The notes: generated by a model not told the origin, from the sequence alone. DNA of 64,000 nucleotides from Antarctobacter sediminis (GCF_019218285.1 NZ_JAHUZG010000002.1:620001-684000), one strand, 5' to 3'; positions 20,426-33,355 are shown, counted from the first letter of the stretch. Numbers and translations: made by a program.

Positions 20426-21961
20426 TTACGAGAAGTCTGCTGCGTATTCGTCGAGAACCGCTTTGATCTTGGCTTCGTTGTCACCCTTGATCTTGGGATC
20501 TTCGTTGGTGATCCAATCCAGCAGATCCTGGTGCTTGCCACGGACATGGGCCAGCAGGCCCTTTTCAAAGCGACCCACGTCGGAAACCTTGACCTTGTCG
20601 AGGTAGCCCAGCGTACCGGCGCAGATGACAACGACGATCTCGGCGTTGGTCAGCGGCGAATACTGCGGCTGCTTCATCAGCTCGGTCAGGCGCGCGCCAC
20701 GGTTCAGCAGGTTCTGCGTCGCGGCGTCGAGGTCGGAACCGAACTGGGCGAAGGCCGCCATTTCGCGGTACTGGGCCAGCGACAGTTTGATCGGGCCTGC
20801 GACCGACTTCATGGCGTTGGTCTGAGCCGACGAACCCACGCGCGAAACCGACAGACCGGTGTTCACGGCGGGGCGGATGCCCTGATAGAACAGTTCGGTT
20901 TCAAGGAAGATCTGGCCGTCGGTGATCGAGATCACGTTGGTCGGAATAAAGGCCGAAACGTCACCACCCTGGGTCTCGATGATCGGCAGAGCGGTCAGCG
21001 AACCGGCGCCGTTGTCTTCGTTCAGCTTGGCCGAACGTTCCAGCAGACGCGAGTGGAGGTAGAAAACGTCGCCCGGGTAAGCTTCGCGGCCCGGCGGGCG
21101 GCGCAGCAGCAGGGACATCTGGCGGTAGGACACGGCCTGTTTGGACAGGTCATCGTAGATGATCAGAGCGTGCTTGCCATTGTCGCGGAAGAACTCGGCC
21201 ATTGCGGTCGCGGCGTAGGGCGCCAGGAACTGCATCGGGGCCGGGTCGGACGCGGTTGCGGCAACGACGATCGAATAATCGATGGCGCCGGTTTCTTCCA
21301 GCTTCTTCACCAGCTGGGCAACGGTCGAACGCTTCTGGCCGACGGCGACGTAGACGCAGTACAGCTTTTCCGAGTCGTCCTTGGCAGCGTCGTTGTACGA
21401 CTTCTGGTTCAGGATGGTGTCGAGCGCGACAGCGGTCTTGCCGGTCTGGCGGTCGCCGATGATCAGCTCACGCTGGCCACGGCCGATCGGGATCATCGCG
21501 TCAACGGCCTTGAGGCCGGTCGCCATGGGCTCGTGCACCGATTTCCGCGGGATGATGCCCGGCGCCTTCACGTCCGCGATGCGGCGCTCGGAGGCTTCGA
21601 TCGGGCCCTTGCCGTCCAGCGGGTTGCCAAGCGCGTCAACGACGCGGCCCAGCAGGGCGTTGCCGGCGGGAACGTCCACGATGGCGTTGGTCCGCTTGAC
21701 GGTGTCGCCTTCTTTAATGTCGCGGTCCGAACCGAAGATAACGATACCGACGTTGTCGGTTTCCAGGTTCAGCGCCATGCCCATGATGCCGCCCGGGAAC
21801 TCGACCATTTCACCCGCCTGGATGTTGTCGAGGCCGTAGACACGGGCAATACCGTCACCGACGGAGAGCACGCGACCGATCTCGGCGACTTCGGCATCCT
21901 GACCGAAGTTCTTGATCTGGTCCTTCAGGATCGCAGAAATCTCTGCTGCTTGGATACCCAT
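20426..21961 (-). CDS. atpA: ATP synthase F1 subunit alpha
   Basis: This 511-residue non-catalytic nucleotide-binding subunit has the Walker A GDRQTGKT at 169-176, the N-terminal beta-barrel with [14 protein letters not shown] and the signature [17 protein letters not shown] that contributes the arginine finger. Its start follows directly after the atpH stop, and atpG follows 12 bases later. Sequence and length are normal for the subunit. Confidence 0.98.
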   Translation of the reverse strand: MGIQAAEISAILKDQIKNFGQDAEVAEIGRVLSVGDGIARVYGLDNIQAGEMVEFPGGIMGMALNLETDNVGIVIFGSDRDIKEGDTVKRTNAIVDVPAGNALLGRVVDALGNPLDGKGPIEASERRIADVKAPGIIPRKSVHEPMATGLKAVDAMIPIGRGQRELIIGDRQTGKTAVALDTILNQKSYNDAAKDDSEKLYCVYVAVGQKRSTVAQLVKKLEETGAIDYSIVVAATASDPAPMQFLAPYAATAMAEFFRDNGKHALIIYDDLSKQAVSYRQMSLLLRRPPGREAYPGDVFYLHSRLLERSAKLNEDNGAGSLTALPIIETQGGDVSAFIPTNVISITDGQIFLETELFYQGIRPAVNTGLSVSRVGSSAQTNAMKSVAGPIKLSLAQYREMAAFAQFGSDLDAATQNLLNRGARLTELMKQPQYSPLTNAEIVVVICAGTLGYLDKVKVSDVGRFEKGLLAHVRGKHQDLLDWITNEDPKIKGDNEAKIKAVLDEYAADFS

Positions 21962-22522
21962 TTATCCGACCTCTTTCATTGCATTCTGGAGGGAATTGAG
22001 CTTCGAGCGGATCGAAGTGTCGATCATCTTCGAGCCCACCTTTACGACAAGACCGCCGATGAGGCTTTCATCGACGGTCGCACTGATCTTGACGTCCTTG
22101 CCGACCTTCGCCTTCAGGGTATCCGCCAGTTGGGCGGCCTGCGCGTCGGTCAGGGCGGTGGCCGAGGTTACCTCGGCGGTCACTTCACCCTTTTCTACTG
22201 CAATCATCTCACGCAGGCGCGCAACCATGTGCGGCACCACGAAGAGACGGCGCTTGGAGGCCATCAGCCCAAGCACATTGGTCATGGCCGGCATCAGGCC
22301 CATCTTGTCGGCCACGGCCTTGACCGCCGCGCCCTGCGCATCGCGCGAGTAAACGGGGTTCACCAGCAGATCCCGCAGGTCAGCGCTTTCAGCAAGCGCG
22401 GCAGAGAGATCATCCAGGTTGCCTTCGAGTGTGGGAAGCGCGTCGGCCTCCTTCACGATCCCGAAGACGGCGGTGGCATAGCGCTCTGCGATGCCGGAGG
22501 AAATCGATGCTGAGTCAGACAC
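21962..22522 (-). CDS. atpH: ATP synthase F1 subunit delta (OSCP)
   Basis: This peripheral-stalk subunit of 186 residues holds F1 to the stator. It shows the N-terminal [14 protein letters not shown] and the C-terminal [21 protein letters not shown] typical of delta/OSCP. Two GTG codons are possible starts: the one at 22522 has GGAAGG 6-7 bases upstream and gives [10 protein letters not shown], while the one at 22528 sits only 3 bases after that site. I therefore prefer 22522. It is the first gene of the atpHAGDC operon. The Fo genes are not in this window, as usual for alphaproteobacteria. Confidence 0.95.
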   Translation of the reverse strand: MSDSASISSGIAERYATAVFGIVKEADALPTLEGNLDDLSAALAESADLRDLLVNPVYSRDAQGAAVKAVADKMGLMPAMTNVLGLMASKRRLFVVPHMVARLREMIAVEKGEVTAEVTSATALTDAQAAQLADTLKAKVGKDVKISATVDESLIGGLVVKVGSKMIDTSIRSKLNSLQNAMKEVG

Positions 22523-22865
22523 GTCCACCCTTCCGATAGTGTGCCACCAAAGACGCGCGTCCCGGTCCCCGGGGCGGCGTCTGGCAGCGTTTCCTTACCT
22601 TGACCTGCGTCAAAGCAATCAAATCGTGGCGGATGTAGCAGAGCCTCCCCCACCTCGCAACATGCTTAGAAAAGATAAACGCTTGCGCTAAATTGATGCT
22701 TTTCAATCAGTTAGCTGAAAAGCGAGTCATGGTGCGACCTTTCGTGCTCTGACAAGATGCATAGAAACCACGGTTTTTGCTGCAAATGCACGATTCCCGG
22801 GCACCGCGTCAGGCATTCGCCCGCTTTCACGGCGAGCCGAAAAACCCGCCCGCAGGCACCCTCTG
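22523..22865. promoter_or_regulatory. gap upstream of the atp operon
   Basis: This 343-base gap lies between the atpH start and the stop of a minus-strand methyltransferase. It must hold the atp operon promoter, probably within 22600-22740, the only AT-richer stretch, but I find no convincing -35/-10 pair. An inverted repeat GCTTTTCA (22698-22705) / TGAAAAGC (22716-22723) with a 10-base loop lies there. Nothing else, coding or RNA, is recognisable. Confidence 0.4.
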
Positions 22866-23606
22866 TCAGACCGGCTTGGCCTTGCCCGTGGGGCTCAGCA
22901 CCTCCAGCGGGTTCAGCACCTTTGCGGCCTCCCCCACCCGGCGGCGGGACGGCGGGTGCCGTTTGGACGCCTCGACGATCATCACACCACCGGCGGTCAC
23001 GGGGACCGCGCGGCCCATCCGCTCCCACACGGTGCTGGTCTTCATCCAAAAGCGGCGATTCGACGGCGGTTGGTACAGCACCGAGACATGCGCCTCGGGG
23101 ACGAAATCATGGCGCTTGAGCTGTGTTTCCAACTGCCCGATGGAATAGGGTCGACCATAGCCGAAAGGCGTGTGATCCGCCCGCGCCCAAAGACCCGCCC
23201 GATTGGGTAGGATGAACAACGCCCGCCCGCCGGGACCAAGCACGCGATACGCCTCATCCAGAAGGTCGGACGGGCGCTCTGAGGTCTCCAGCCCGTGCAT
23301 CAGGATCAACCTGTCCACATGGCCGGTTTCCAGCGGCCAGAGGGTCTCTTCGCTGAGGACCGAGACATTGGCCATGCCCGCAGGCCATGACATCACCCCC
23401 TGCGGCGCCGGCATCAAGGCTACGACGCGGCGGGCCTCTTTGAGGTAGGGTCGCAGCATCGGCACGGCGAACCCATAGCCGACCACCGTCTGCCCCTGCG
23501 CCTCGGGCCAGAAACGGGTGACCTGACCGCGCAGGATTTTCTGCGCCGCGCGCCCCAGCGCACTGCGGTAGTAGAAATCACGCAACACCTGCACATCCAG
23601 ATGCAT
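22866..23606 (-). CDS. class I SAM-dependent methyltransferase
   Basis: This cytosolic protein of 246 residues has the methyltransferase type-11 pattern: [15 protein letters not shown] in place of the usual GxGxG motif I, then [37 protein letters not shown] as motifs II-III. Motif I is weak (GYGFA), so cofactor binding is probable, not certain. The C-terminal 60 residues contain a basic, proline-rich tail. I start at the ATG at 23606 ([15 protein letters not shown]), which matches relatives; an in-frame ATG lies at 23648. It is divergent from gloB, a neighbour pairing I recall as common in this family. Confidence 0.8.
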   Translation of the reverse strand: MHLDVQVLRDFYYRSALGRAAQKILRGQVTRFWPEAQGQTVVGYGFAVPMLRPYLKEARRVVALMPAPQGVMSWPAGMANVSVLSEETLWPLETGHVDRLILMHGLETSERPSDLLDEAYRVLGPGGRALFILPNRAGLWARADHTPFGYGRPYSIGQLETQLKRHDFVPEAHVSVLYQPPSNRRFWMKTSTVWERMGRAVPVTAGGVMIVEASKRHPPSRRRVGEAAKVLNPLEVLSPTGKAKPV

Positions 23607-23674
23607 TGATACCCCGGCCCTGATGCGCCACTTTGACAGTGCCTGCATCCTGACAAAGCCTTGAAGGAAAGACC

Positions 23675-24436
23675 ATGCCTCTCGACATCGTGACAGTTCC
23701 CTGCCTGTCGGACAATTACGCCTACCTCGTGCATGGCCCGGACGGCACCGCCCTGATCGACGCCCCCGAGGCCGCGCCGATCATCGCCGCACTGGAGGAA
23801 CGGGGCTGGACGCTGGGCGTGATCATGATCACCCATCACCACCACGACCACGTGGGCGCGGTGGCGGAACTGCGTGAGAAATACGGCTGCCCGGTCATGG
23901 GTCCGAAGGCCGAAGAGGCCAAGCTGCCCAAGCTGGACATGGCGTTGGAACCGGGTTTCTCCGGCGGCACGGGCGAAGGCCGCTGCGAGGTGATCGCCGT
24001 CCCCGGCCATACACTGGGCCATATCGCCTATTACTACCCCGAGGCGGGCGCGGTCTTTACCGCCGACAGCCTCATGGCGCTTGGCTGCGGCCGCCTGTTC
24101 GAAGGAACGCCGCAGATGATGTGGGATAGTCTGGAAAAGCTGGCCTCTCTGCCGCCGGAAACCATGGTATACTCGGGGCATGAATACACAGCCGCGAATG
24201 CCGCATTTGCCCTGACCATTGAACCGGAGAACGAAGCGCTTATCTCTCGGTCACGGGCAATCGAAGAAGCCCGGAGCGAAGGGCGGCCCACCGCGCAGGT
24301 GCCGCTGTCGCTGGAACTGGACACCAACCCCTTTCTCCGCGCCAATCGTGACAGCGTCAAACAGGCCGTCGGCCTGCCCGATGCGTCGGATGCGCAGGTC
24401 TTTGCAGAAGTGCGGGCGCGCAAGGACCGTTTCTGA
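23675..24436 (+). CDS. gloB: hydroxyacylglutathione hydrolase (glyoxalase II)
   Basis: This 253-residue metallo-beta-lactamase-fold enzyme hydrolyses S-lactoylglutathione to lactate and glutathione in methylglyoxal detoxification. The two-metal motif [11 protein letters not shown] gives ligands H54, H56, D58 and H59; further ligands sit in [12 protein letters not shown] (His about 110), [16 protein letters not shown] (Asp about 129) and [13 protein letters not shown] (His about 168). The C-terminal substrate domain ends NPFLRAN.DSV..A, as in the family. AAGGA lies upstream of the ATG. It is divergent from the methyltransferase gene with 68 bases between. Confidence 0.96.
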   Translation: MPLDIVTVPCLSDNYAYLVHGPDGTALIDAPEAAPIIAALEERGWTLGVIMITHHHHDHVGAVAELREKYGCPVMGPKAEEAKLPKLDMALEPGFSGGTGEGRCEVIAVPGHTLGHIAYYYPEAGAVFTADSLMALGCGRLFEGTPQMMWDSLEKLASLPPETMVYSGHEYTAANAAFALTIEPENEALISRSRAIEEARSEGRPTAQVPLSLELDTNPFLRANRDSVKQAVGLPDASDAQVFAEVRARKDRF

Positions 24437-24585
24437 CCATCCTCGCGGCAGGTTTCGCCGATACGACTATTTGTGAAGCAGGAGTCCCGAGAAAAAACTT
24501 GAAGGTTGGCCGCAATCGACCAAACTTTAACCTTATGAGGCAAAGCTGATCCTCACGGATCCGCGCAGACAAGAGGAGCACTCCC

Positions 24586-26912
<2,327 letters not shown>

Positions 26913-26916
<4 letters not shown>

Positions 26917-27887
26917 CGCGTCCCCGCGCAGCCTTTGCGGCCGCGCTGGCCCTTATGTCCTCCGTCCCGCCAGCTGGGGCGGAGGATTTTCGTCTTTCTG
27001 TCCCTCTGCATTGCGAGATGGGCAAAACCTGTTTTATCGAAGACTACGTCGACAACGATCCAACCCAAGGGCGCCACCGTGATTTTGCCTGTGGCATCAA
27101 TTCGCGCGATGGCCACAAGGGCACCGATTTTGCGCTGCTTGATTTCGGCGTGATCCAAAGTGGCGTGTCGGTTCTGGCCTCTGCGCCCGGGGTCGTGAAA
27201 CGGATACGGGACTCGATGCCCGACGATCGCCTGATGCGAGGCGTCACCGCGCAGAACGCCTGTGGTAACGCGGTGCTGATCGATCACGGCGAAGGCTGGC
27301 AAACACTCTACTGCCACCTGCGGCTTGGCTCGGTGGCCGTTGCCCCCGGTGATCTGGTACAAACCGGTGATCCGCTTGGCCTTGTCGGTCTGTCCGGGCA
27401 AACCAACCACCCGCATGTCCATCTGACCGTCTTGCGCAATGGCCAGGTGGTCGATCCCTTCCGGCCCGAGGCAACCGGCACCTGCGGCGATCCGGGACCG
27501 ACGCTTTGGACCGACCCGCCGACCTATGTGAAAACCGGCCTGATCACGGCGGGTTTCTCTGATGGCGTACCGACACTGGCCGCCGTCAGCGACGGCTCCG
27601 CCCGGCGTCTTGGGCTGACACCCGACCAGCCGATGGTGCTTTACGCTCATGCAGGCTATGCCCAGCCCGGAGATGTCCTCACCCTGACCGCGCACAGCCC
27701 CGCCGGCACCGAGGTTTTTCGCCGGGCGATCACGTTGGACCGCGACCAGATCAGCCAGATGCGCGCCTTTGGACGCAAGGCGCCGTCGACGGGGTGGCCA
27801 CTGGGCGAATACCTTGGCCGGTCGAAACTGACACGCGACGGAACCGTGATCGCGCATCGCTTTGCCCATGTGACCGTAGCCGAATAA
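26913..27887 (+). CDS. M23 family (LytM) metallopeptidase, exported
   Basis: This 324-residue protein has a signal peptide (residues 1-23, cleavage after AGA) and a LytM zinc endopeptidase domain. The ligands read H68-x3-D72 in DGHKGTDF and H168-x-H170 in HPHVHLTV, so the active site is complete. Such enzymes cut peptidoglycan cross-bridges in the periplasm. The C-terminal 130 residues form an extra domain without recognised motifs. The start overlaps the clpA stop by 4 bases. It converges on the coiled-coil gene; a short inverted repeat AACGC/GCGTT lies in the 6-base junction region. Confidence 0.85.
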
Positions 27888-27893
27888 ACGCCC

Positions 27894-30800
27894 TCAGCGT
27901 TCTGTCAGCTTCAACTCGATCCGGCGGTTCTTGGCCCGCGCCTCGGGCGTGTCCGCGGGATCTATCGGCTGAAATTCACCAAATCCGTTTGCAGACAAAC
28001 GTTTCGGCGGAATGTCATAGTTGTTGATCATGTCACGGACGACGGACAAGGCCCGCGCCTGACTAAGCTCCCAGTTGTCCGCAAAATTGCCGCCCGGGCG
28101 AATCTGCTGGCTATCCGTGTGACCATCCACCCGGATCACCCAATCGATGCCTTCCGGGATCTCTGCCGACAGGTCCAGCAGGATACTTGCGACCTTTTCG
28201 ATCTCGCGCCGTCCCGCAGCGGACAGATCCGCCGATCCCACTTCGAACAGCACCTCGGAGGAAAAGACAAATCGGTCCCCTTCGATCCGGATCCCGTCAC
28301 GGTCCCCGACCACCGCCCGCAGCTTGCCGAAGAACTCCGAACGATAGCTTTCAAGATCCCTCTTCTCGGCCGCCAGACGTTCGGCCCGCTCCTCCTCCAG
28401 CCGGCGCTTTTCCTCTTCGGCCTTGCGCCGTGCCTCTTCGGCCAACCGGCGGCGGCGTTCTTCCTGCGCCACGCGGGCGATGGCGGCGTTCAGTTCGGAC
28501 CCGAGGTTCTGCAACCGCACCTCGGCCGCGGCGTCCTTGACTTTTGAATCGTCCAGAAGGGCCTGCAACTCTCGCAATTGCCGGCGCAGTTCGGCCACGT
28601 TCTGATTCAGGGCTTCGACCTGCAATTCCGCCCGGGTGGCCCGCTCTTCCGTCTGGGCCAGCTTTTCACGGGCGGTGTTCAGCAGGACCTGCCGTTCTTC
28701 CACCGCATCCAGCCGCTCATCCAATTTGGACTCGGCCGCCTTTTGCGCGGCAAGCGCCGCCGTCAGCTTGTCCCGCGTCTCGGCCACCGAGGTTTCGGCG
28801 GCAAGACGCGCGGCCAGCGCGGCGGCAAGGCGTTCCTCCAGGGTCCGCGTGTCGTCGCTTTGCTCGGCGGCGCGGGCTTCGGCCTCGGCCAGTTTCTGGC
28901 GCAGGTCAGCGATCAGGGCATCGCGACGCGCGTCCCGCGCCCGTAGCGATTGCAACTCGGCAGAAATCCGGTCGATCCGACCTTTCAGCAAATCCATCTC
29001 GGCGGCGCGTGTCGCCTCTCGCCCGTCGGCCTCGGCCAGCTTGCGGCCAAGATCGGCATTCTCCGCCTCCAGCGTGATCACCCGCGACAAGCCCTGAGTT
29101 GCCCGTGACTGCGCTGCCTCCAACTGGGTGCGCAGCTGGGCAAGCTCGCCCCGCAGGGTTTCCAGTTCTGCCGCCTCGGCGGTACGGTCCTCTATCCGCG
29201 CCTCAGCCCGCGCCAATTCTTGTTGCAACCGCGCCATCTGGACATCCCGTTCGCCCGCCCGGGCCCGCGCAACATCCAGTTCACCGGACAGCCGCGTATT
29301 TTCCGCGCGCAATGCCGTGACGGCTGCATCCTGCTGTGCCGCCTCACCGCCCAATCGCGCCAGCCGGCCCGAAAGATCCGCGTTTTCAGCCTGCAACCGA
29401 TCAATCCGTACACCCCGGTCCTCGACCCGTTTCAGCGCGGAATCCAGTTGCGCCTGCACCTGGGCAACCTGCCCGCGCAGCCCCTCGATCAGGTCGGTTC
29501 GCTCGGCCACGCGCCCCTGTGCGGCGGCAAGCTCTGCCTCCAGCGCCGCAACCTGATCCTGCAAGCTGGCGACCGCGCCGCGCGCCTCTCCCACTTCGGA
29601 GCGGGCCAAGGTCAGCGCCGCGTCCAACCGATCGCGTTCCACCGTCAGTTCGGCCAGCGCGGCGGCGCGGTCATCGGCCTTTCCTTCTGCTGCCGAAAGA
29701 TCCGAAACAAGCGACTCATTGCGGACACGCAGCGCGTCCAGCTCGGTCTTGAGCGCCTCTGCCTCCGCAAGGCGGGCCAGCGCCTGAGCCAGTTGCGCCG
29801 AAAGATCCGTCAACCGCGTTGCCCGCGCCGTCGCCTCGGCCTGTGCATCTTTCAAGGCCCGTTCGGCCACCCGGCGCGCAGCTTCTTCGCGGGACAGTGC
29901 CTGCTCGGCCTCGCGCCGGGCCTGCTGGGCGGCGGACAGATCCCCGCGCAACGCCGTCAACCGGCTGTCGGCCTGTGCCCCCTGTGACCGCGCGTCGGCC
30001 AATGTCTCTTCAAGCTCTCTGATACGGGCAAGCGCCGCGTCGACCCGCGCCTGCAAGGCACGCGCTTCGCGCTCGCCATCCGCCAAAGCCGTCGCCAGCT
30101 CAGTGTTCAGCTTGGCTTCGTCCTGACGGGCCTTCGACAGCGCCGCTTCAAGCTCGGTGATCCGGGCCAGCGCGGCGTCGACTTGCGTCTGTAGGGTAAC
30201 CGCCTGCGCCTCACCGCTGGTGCGCGCCTTTGCAAGATCAGCCGCCAGTTGCGCACCAGTCCTTTCCGAAGCGTCCAACGCGGTTTCCAGTTGAGCGATG
30301 CGGGCAGTAGCCTCGTCCAGCCGTGCCTTGAGCCGGGTGGCCTCCAACGCCGTTTCATCCTCAAGGTCAGCCAATTGGGCCGCCATGCGCGTGGCCTCTT
30401 GCCGTGCCACAGCCAGAGCCGCCTCCAATGCGTCGATCCGCTTTTGCAAATCGTCGCCTTGTTGCTGACCAGCCAAAACAGCCGCGGCAAGCTGGGCGTT
30501 CAGATCTGCCTCTGCCTTGCGCGCCGCCGCGAGAAGGGTCAGTGTTTCCTCGGCCCGGGCGCGCTCTTGCTCCAGCGCGAGGGTCATGGCCGTCAGCTCG
30601 GCATCAGCCTCTTCCAGACGTTTGCGCAGGGCCACCGCGGCCTCCGCCTCGGCCAGCTTGGCCGCTTCTTCATCGGTCAGAGCCTTTTCCGCAGCGTCCA
30701 GATCGGCGGTCAACGAGGCGATGCGCGCGTCGCGGTCCGCGTTCCGCGCACGCAGATCAGCGATCAGCGCCTCCAGCGCCTCACGACGGGTCGCGGCCAA

Positions 30801-31367
30801 ACGGGCGGCTTCGGCCTGTTCGTCGATCTCGCTGCGGGCAGCGGTCAGGGCCTCTGTCAGCGCATCCCGCGCCTCTGCCAGTTCCGCGGCCTCTGTTCGC
30901 GCGGCATCGCGGGCCTGCGTCAGTTCCTTGACCTCACCCAGTGCCGCGTCCCGCTCAATCAAAAGTGCCGCGACGCGTTCCTCGATCGAAGCGATCCGGA
31001 CAGCCGCCGCATCCAGTTGCGCCGCCTGCCGGTCGCGTGTCGCGGTCAGGCTGTCGATGATGCTTTTCTGTTCGGCCAGTTGCAGATCGCGGTCGTCCAG
31101 CGTGGCCGTCATCTGGCCCAGTTCGTTCTGCAACCGGGTTGTGCGGCTTTTCTCGACGCCCAGCGCCTGTGCAAGGGCGCTGATCTCGGCGTTCAACGTA
31201 TCCAGTTCGCTTTCCTGCCCCGAAATCGTTTCGTTCAGGACGAACTGCATCACCATGAAGATCGACAGCACAAAGGTCAGCACCAGCAGCAGGCCCGTCA
31301 TCGCGTCGACAAAGCCCGGCCAGATCGAGGCCTGGAATCGCGCGCCGGTGCGTCGCGACAGCGCCAT
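27894..31367 (-). CDS. giant coiled-coil MotB/OmpA-like inner-membrane protein
   Basis: This 1157-residue protein has one N-terminal membrane helix (about 23-45) in a MotB-like context, FVDAMTGLLLVLTFVLSIF, with D21 where MotB carries its proton-binding Asp. Residues about 50-1020 form an almost unbroken Ala/Glu/Arg/Leu-rich coiled coil. The C-terminus (about 1030-1157) is an OmpA peptidoglycan-binding domain with DGHTDSQQI, NWELSQARALSVV and NRRIELKL. It is coupled to the MotA/ExbB-like gene upstream (3-base spacer). I infer an ion-driven or force-transducing complex spanning membrane and cell wall; its role is unknown. It is similar in plan to ZorAB but has no Zorya effector neighbours. Confidence 0.8.
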   Translation of the reverse strand: MALSRRTGARFQASIWPGFVDAMTGLLLVLTFVLSIFMVMQFVLNETISGQESELDTLNAEISALAQALGVEKSRTTRLQNELGQMTATLDDRDLQLAEQKSIIDSLTATRDRQAAQLDAAAVRIASIEERVAALLIERDAALGEVKELTQARDAARTEAAELAEARDALTEALTAARSEIDEQAEAARLAATRREALEALIADLRARNADRDARIASLTADLDAAEKALTDEEAAKLAEAEAAVALRKRLEEADAELTAMTLALEQERARAEETLTLLAAARKAEADLNAQLAAAVLAGQQQGDDLQKRIDALEAALAVARQEATRMAAQLADLEDETALEATRLKARLDEATARIAQLETALDASERTGAQLAADLAKARTSGEAQAVTLQTQVDAALARITELEAALSKARQDEAKLNTELATALADGEREARALQARVDAALARIRELEETLADARSQGAQADSRLTALRGDLSAAQQARREAEQALSREEAARRVAERALKDAQAEATARATRLTDLSAQLAQALARLAEAEALKTELDALRVRNESLVSDLSAAEGKADDRAAALAELTVERDRLDAALTLARSEVGEARGAVASLQDQVAALEAELAAAQGRVAERTDLIEGLRGQVAQVQAQLDSALKRVEDRGVRIDRLQAENADLSGRLARLGGEAAQQDAAVTALRAENTRLSGELDVARARAGERDVQMARLQQELARAEARIEDRTAEAAELETLRGELAQLRTQLEAAQSRATQGLSRVITLEAENADLGRKLAEADGREATRAAEMDLLKGRIDRISAELQSLRARDARRDALIADLRQKLAEAEARAAEQSDDTRTLEERLAAALAARLAAETSVAETRDKLTAALAAQKAAESKLDERLDAVEERQVLLNTAREKLAQTEERATRAELQVEALNQNVAELRRQLRELQALLDDSKVKDAAAEVRLQNLGSELNAAIARVAQEERRRRLAEEARRKAEEEKRRLEEERAERLAAEKRDLESYRSEFFGKLRAVVGDRDGIRIEGDRFVFSSEVLFEVGSADLSAAGRREIEKVASILLDLSAEIPEGIDWVIRVDGHTDSQQIRPGGNFADNWELSQARALSVVRDMINNYDIPPKRLSANGFGEFQPIDPADTPEARAKNRRIELKLTER

Positions 31368-31370
31368 GGC

Positions 31371-32546
31371 TTATCCGTCCCCGCGCGGCCGAGTTGCGCG
31401 GGTCACCCCCAGCGAGCGCGACAACGCGGCCAGATCGGTGCGCAATTCCGCCATGCTTTCCTGACGGCCTGCGCTGATCTCTTCGAGGATACGCAGCATC
31501 TGCACGTCGATGGACCGCAACCGCATCCGGCTTTCGGCATCCAGCCCCTCGTCCGTTTCCTTTTCGCGGATGGCCTGTGCCAGCAATTCCTGTCCCTCGG
31601 CGATCCGCGCCAAAGACGAGGCCGACGGCGATGTCGCCTCGATCCGTTCGGTCAGGCGTTCCACGCTGTCGGCCAGTTGCGCCAGACGGGTGTCCACCTC
31701 GGACCGGCTTTGTTCGGATTCGGCAAAGAGATACTGCAAGCGGTCCATTTGTTCGGCCATCTGGTCCAGAACAAGCCCGGCAGGGCCAAGATCCGGTCCA
31801 TCGCCGTCGTGTGAAAACCCAAGGCGGGTGATCGAGGCCAGCCATTCCTCAAGCTCGCGGTAGAAGCGGTTCTGCCCGTGGCCGGCAAACAGTTCCAGCA
31901 GGCCAACGATCAGCGAACAGGCAAGACCCAGCAGCGAACTGGCAAAGGCCACGCCCATGCCACCCAATTGCGATTCCAGCCCGGTCATCAACCGGGCAAA
32001 GGCAGCGGTGCCGTTTTCGCCCTCTTGCGGCGCAAGGCTCTGGATCGTTTCGACAAGCGCCGGAACAACCGTCGCAAGCCCGTAGAACGTGCCCAGAAGG
32101 CCAAGAAAGATCAGCAGCGAAACGATGTAGCGCGTGATTTCCCGTGCCTCGTCGATCCGCTGGGCGACGGAATCAAGGATCGAACGGGTCGAGGTGGCCG
32201 TGATCTGCATCCGTTTGTCCCGGCGCGAGCGCAGCAGCGCCGCAAGGGGCGCCAACAGACGCGGCGGTGTGGCCCGCACCCCCTGATCGCCGCGGGCGGT
32301 ATAGCGTTCGATCCAACGGACCGAGACCATAAGCTGCGCCACCTGCCAGAAACAGGCCAGCACCCCAATGACAAAAACCACCAGGATAAAGCCGTTCAGA
32401 TAGGGGTTTGACTGAAACACCGGCAGGACGCGCGGCAGGGCAAGGAACCCGCCGAACCCCGACAGGCCAAGCACGGCCAGCATGAGGATCACCTGGCGGA
32501 AGGGTTGGCTGAAATGTGGCTCTGCCTCTAGGTCGGGCTGGCCCAT
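31371..32546 (-). CDS. MotA/TolQ/ExbB-like proton channel protein
   Basis: This 391-residue membrane protein has four hydrophobic segments: two N-terminal (about 18-37 and 50-72) and two at about 140-165 and 200-220. The latter two carry IVSLLIFLGLLGTFYGLATVVPAL and GGMGVAFASSLLGLACSLIVGLLEL, which are typical of MotA/TolQ/ExbB channel helices. The C-terminal 150 residues are a helical cytosolic tail with heptad-like repeats. It is the first gene of a two-gene operon and is the natural stator partner of the MotB/OmpA-like coiled-coil protein. No tonB, tolR or flagellar gene is nearby. Confidence 0.82.
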   Translation of the reverse strand: MGQPDLEAEPHFSQPFRQVILMLAVLGLSGFGGFLALPRVLPVFQSNPYLNGFILVVFVIGVLACFWQVAQLMVSVRWIERYTARGDQGVRATPPRLLAPLAALLRSRRDKRMQITATSTRSILDSVAQRIDEAREITRYIVSLLIFLGLLGTFYGLATVVPALVETIQSLAPQEGENGTAAFARLMTGLESQLGGMGVAFASSLLGLACSLIVGLLELFAGHGQNRFYRELEEWLASITRLGFSHDGDGPDLGPAGLVLDQMAEQMDRLQYLFAESEQSRSEVDTRLAQLADSVERLTERIEATSPSASSLARIAEGQELLAQAIREKETDEGLDAESRMRLRSIDVQMLRILEEISAGRQESMAELRTDLAALSRSLGVTRATRPRGDG

Positions 32547-32661
32547 CGGACACCTGACGCTTGTTCTCTTGCGTTATGTCTATGCGTTTAACGCCGCAGA
32601 GCCAAGAAGTTATGAACAATTCCGGGGTTGCCCTCGGGAAAAGCGGCAGTTTGGGCAACAG

Positions 32662-33291
32662 TCAGCCAATGTCGGCGAACAGCGCGGCTACAAATGCTTC
32701 GTAAAGCGCGATCTGTCGGGGCAGCGCCTCTTTCTCGCGCAGGGTCTTGGACAGGATGATCGCTCCGTCCACCAGCACGACAAGCATATCTGCAACGCCT
32801 TCTAGGTCCACCTCCTGACGTGGTGGATGCCGTGCCGCGATCTGAACCAGCCGCGCGTGAAACCGGTGACGCCAGTTCAGCAGGTTCTGGCGGGCAAGGT
32901 CATGTACGGTCTCGGTAAACAGCCGCTCCTGAAAGCAGGTGGCGGCGATCAGGCATCCGGGATGAACATCCGGCAGCGCCTCCATCTGTTGACGCAAGAG
33001 CCGCAGAAAGCACAGGAACTGTGTCAGGGGATCGTCGCTGTCCCCGGCGGCCTGTTCGAACAACCCGTCCAGCCATGCCTCTTCGGCGCCAAGATGACGC
33101 TCCAGAATGGCTTCGATCAGCGCGCTCTTGTCCTTGAAATGGTAAAAGAAACCGCCTTTGGTGATGCCGACCTCGGCAATCAGTTCCTCGATCGAGGTCG
33201 CGGCGTACCCCTTGTCGAGGATCGCCACCTCGGCCGCCGTCAACAGGCGGTCACGGGTGGTTTCAGTACTGCGCGGTTTGATGAAGGTCAT
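32662..33291 (-). CDS. TetR/AcrR family transcriptional regulator
   Basis: This 209-residue repressor has an N-terminal TetR helix-turn-helix (about residues 12-58, with TSIEELIAEVGITKGGFFYHFKDKSALI) and a ligand-binding C-terminal domain. It is divergent from the homocysteine methyltransferase gene; the 132-base gap contains a perfect palindrome (33341-33355) suitable as its operator. I infer that it controls that gene and itself. The inducer is unknown. Confidence 0.9.
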   Translation of the reverse strand: MTFIKPRSTETTRDRLLTAAEVAILDKGYAATSIEELIAEVGITKGGFFYHFKDKSALIEAILERHLGAEEAWLDGLFEQAAGDSDDPLTQFLCFLRLLRQQMEALPDVHPGCLIAATCFQERLFTETVHDLARQNLLNWRHRFHARLVQIAARHPPRQEVDLEGVADMLVVLVDGAIILSKTLREKEALPRQIALYEAFVAALFADIG

Positions 33292-33340
33292 GCGCTCTCC
33301 CTCCCCCGGTCAGTCTAACCCGGTCCGGCCCCGGGATCAC

Positions 33341-33355
33341 TGTACCGACGGTACA
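33341..33355. promoter_or_regulatory. palindromic TetR operator candidate
   Basis: TGTACCG-A-CGGTACA is a perfect 7-base inverted repeat around one central base. It lies 50 bases upstream of the TetR start and 68 bases upstream of the divergent methyltransferase start, the usual place and form for a TetR-family operator that controls both genes. Confidence 0.65.

Noticed and set aside
27894-32546. Zorya anti-phage system
   Set aside because: The MotA/MotB-like pair resembles ZorAB, but no ZorC, ZorD or ZorE follows, and the long coil is on the wrong partner.
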